Below are positions 63,210-64,000 of a stretch of 64,000 bases of DNA, piece after piece. Both the position numbers and the translations under genes were made by a program. The DNA is from Uruburuella testudinis (GTDB lineage Bacteria; Pseudomonadota; Gammaproteobacteria; Burkholderiales; Neisseriaceae): positions 1,054,001-1,118,000 of the forward strand of contig NZ_CP091508.1 in NCBI RefSeq assembly GCF_022870865.1. The letters are read 5' to 3'. Position 1 is the stretch's first letter, and each line of letters begins with the position of its first letter. Below the pieces are notes generated by a model. It was not told the DNA's origin and searched no databases. It saw only the letters and a list, made by a program, of their open reading frames with translations.

Positions 63210-63941
63210 TTATTCGCCCAAATCCAGCACGGCGGAAGTGTACACATCTTGCACATCGTCGAGATCTTCCAGCGCATCAATCAGCTTTTGCATTTTTTGC
63301 GCTTCTTCGCCGCTCAATTCGGTTTCGTTTTGCGCACGCATGGTGACATCGCCGTCTTCTGATTTGAAGCCGGCTGTTTCCAGAGCGGCTTTCACGTCTG
63401 CCCAATCATTGGGGGCGGTGATGACTTCCAGCGAGCCGTCATCTTGGGTGAGCACGTCTTCGGCACCGGCTTCGAGCGCGGCTTCCATCAGCGCATCCTC
63501 GTCAACGCCCGGTGCAAACAGCAGGTAGCCCTGATGCACGAAGTTAAACGCCACGCAGCCGTCGGTGCCGAGGTTGCCGCCGTTTTTGGTAAATGCATGG
63601 CGCACATCGGCCACAGTGCGGGTTTTGTTGTCGGTCAGGCAGTCGACCATCAGTGCGGCGCCGCCGATGCCGTAGCCTTCATAGCGCAGCTCGATATATT
63701 CCACGCCTTCAAGATTACCGGTGCCTTTGTCGATGGCGCGTTGGATGTTGTCTTTGGGCATGTTGTTTTCAAAGGCTTTATCCATTGCCAGGCGCAGGCG
63801 CGGGTTGGATGCGGGGTCGCCGCCGCCCATTTTGGCGGCAACGGTGATTTCTTTAATCAAACGGGTGAAAATCTTGCCGCGTTTGGCATCTTGTCGTTCT
63901 TTTTTGTGGCGGATATTCGCCCACTTGCTATGGCCTGCCAT
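63210..63941 (-). CDS. yebC: YebC/PmpR-family protein
   Basis: 243 residues. The signature [56 protein letters not shown] opens it, and the acidic middle and C-terminal domains ([32 protein letters not shown]) complete the three-domain fold. Family members are DNA-binding regulators in some bacteria and, in recent work, factors that help ribosomes on proline stretches. GGAATC precedes the start. A degenerate DUS (AGGCCGTTTGAAA) lies just upstream. Confidence 0.94.
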   Translation of the reverse strand: MAGHSKWANIRHKKERQDAKRGKIFTRLIKEITVAAKMGGGDPASNPRLRLAMDKAFENNMPKDNIQRAIDKGTGNLEGVEYIELRYEGYGIGGAALMVDCLTDNKTRTVADVRHAFTKNGGNLGTDGCVAFNFVHQGYLLFAPGVDEDALMEAALEAGAEDVLTQDDGSLEVITAPNDWADVKAALETAGFKSEDGDVTMRAQNETELSGEEAQKMQKLIDALEDLDDVQDVYTSAVLDLGE

Positions 63942-64000
63942 ATTGATTCCTTGATGTAGGCCGTTTGAAACCGCAAACGGCGCTGATAAAATTTAAAGGC

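Overview
The window is chromosomal DNA from a member of the Neisseriaceae, most likely a commensal or animal-associated Neisseria. The main evidence is the very frequent 12-mer AGGCCGTCTGAA (the AG dialect of the neisserial DNA uptake sequence, DUS). It often occurs as inverted pairs that form terminators behind genes. Gene content and order also fit, for example the linked sdh-gltA-sucAB-lpd tricarboxylic acid cycle block. No rRNA and no CRISPR array were seen. Four tRNA genes were found.

Region 1 (1 to about 20.5 kb) is accessory DNA that ends at a tRNA. From left to right it holds: an AT-rich two-gene operon (NA37-type nucleoid-associated protein plus a RelA/SpoT-domain alarmone synthetase-like protein); a Mu-like prophage remnant with the lysis cassette (endolysin, holin-like, Rz, embedded Rz1), a TraR/DksA zinc finger and the packaging/portal genes gp25-gp30 and gpG, but no major capsid, tail or transposase genes here; a minus-strand contact-dependent-inhibition (CDI) area made of a headless CdiA/FHA-type protein with a toxin tip and immunity gene, an orphan toxin/immunity module, and two decayed toxin modules; then mobile-element genes (TraM-like, HTH excisionase-like, a frameshifted tyrosine integrase) whose 3' end runs into a CAT-anticodon tRNA. 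This layout suggests a genomic island integrated at that tRNA, with its left end outside the window.

Region 2 (20.5-36 kb) is mostly housekeeping: erpA, an S24/HTH repressor with a palindromic candidate operator, tRNA-Ser, two identical tRNA-Leu genes, rnr, lipoproteins, dapF-DUF484-membrane protein, cysK and a DUF1232 protein. Region 3 (36-49.4 kb) is a tricarboxylic acid cycle block: mdh on the minus strand, then sdhCDAB-sdhE, gltA, sucA, sucB, a small lipoprotein gene and lpd. Region 4 (49.5-64 kb) holds catabolic add-ons: a D-arabinitol operon like Klebsiella dalD-dalK-dalT, two lipoproteins (one with an OmpA domain), a SIMPL protein, a 5-oxoprolinase operon pxpB-pxpC-pxpA with a divergent NRAMP-like transporter, a GRP-type sugar transporter and yebC.

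From 20.5 kb onward the intergenic DNA is sown with two families of short, non-coding, terminal-inverted-repeat elements, named here family A (about 155 bp, ends TACCCATTCACAAAA) and family B (about 165 bp, ends CTAGGGTGTCCGGACAATT). I do not recognise either as a Correia element. They flank the dal and pxp operons, are nested in one place, and supply the 3' coding ends of pxpA and dalT. These elements, the NA37/RelA-SpoT pair and the orphan CDI module are the most interesting material.
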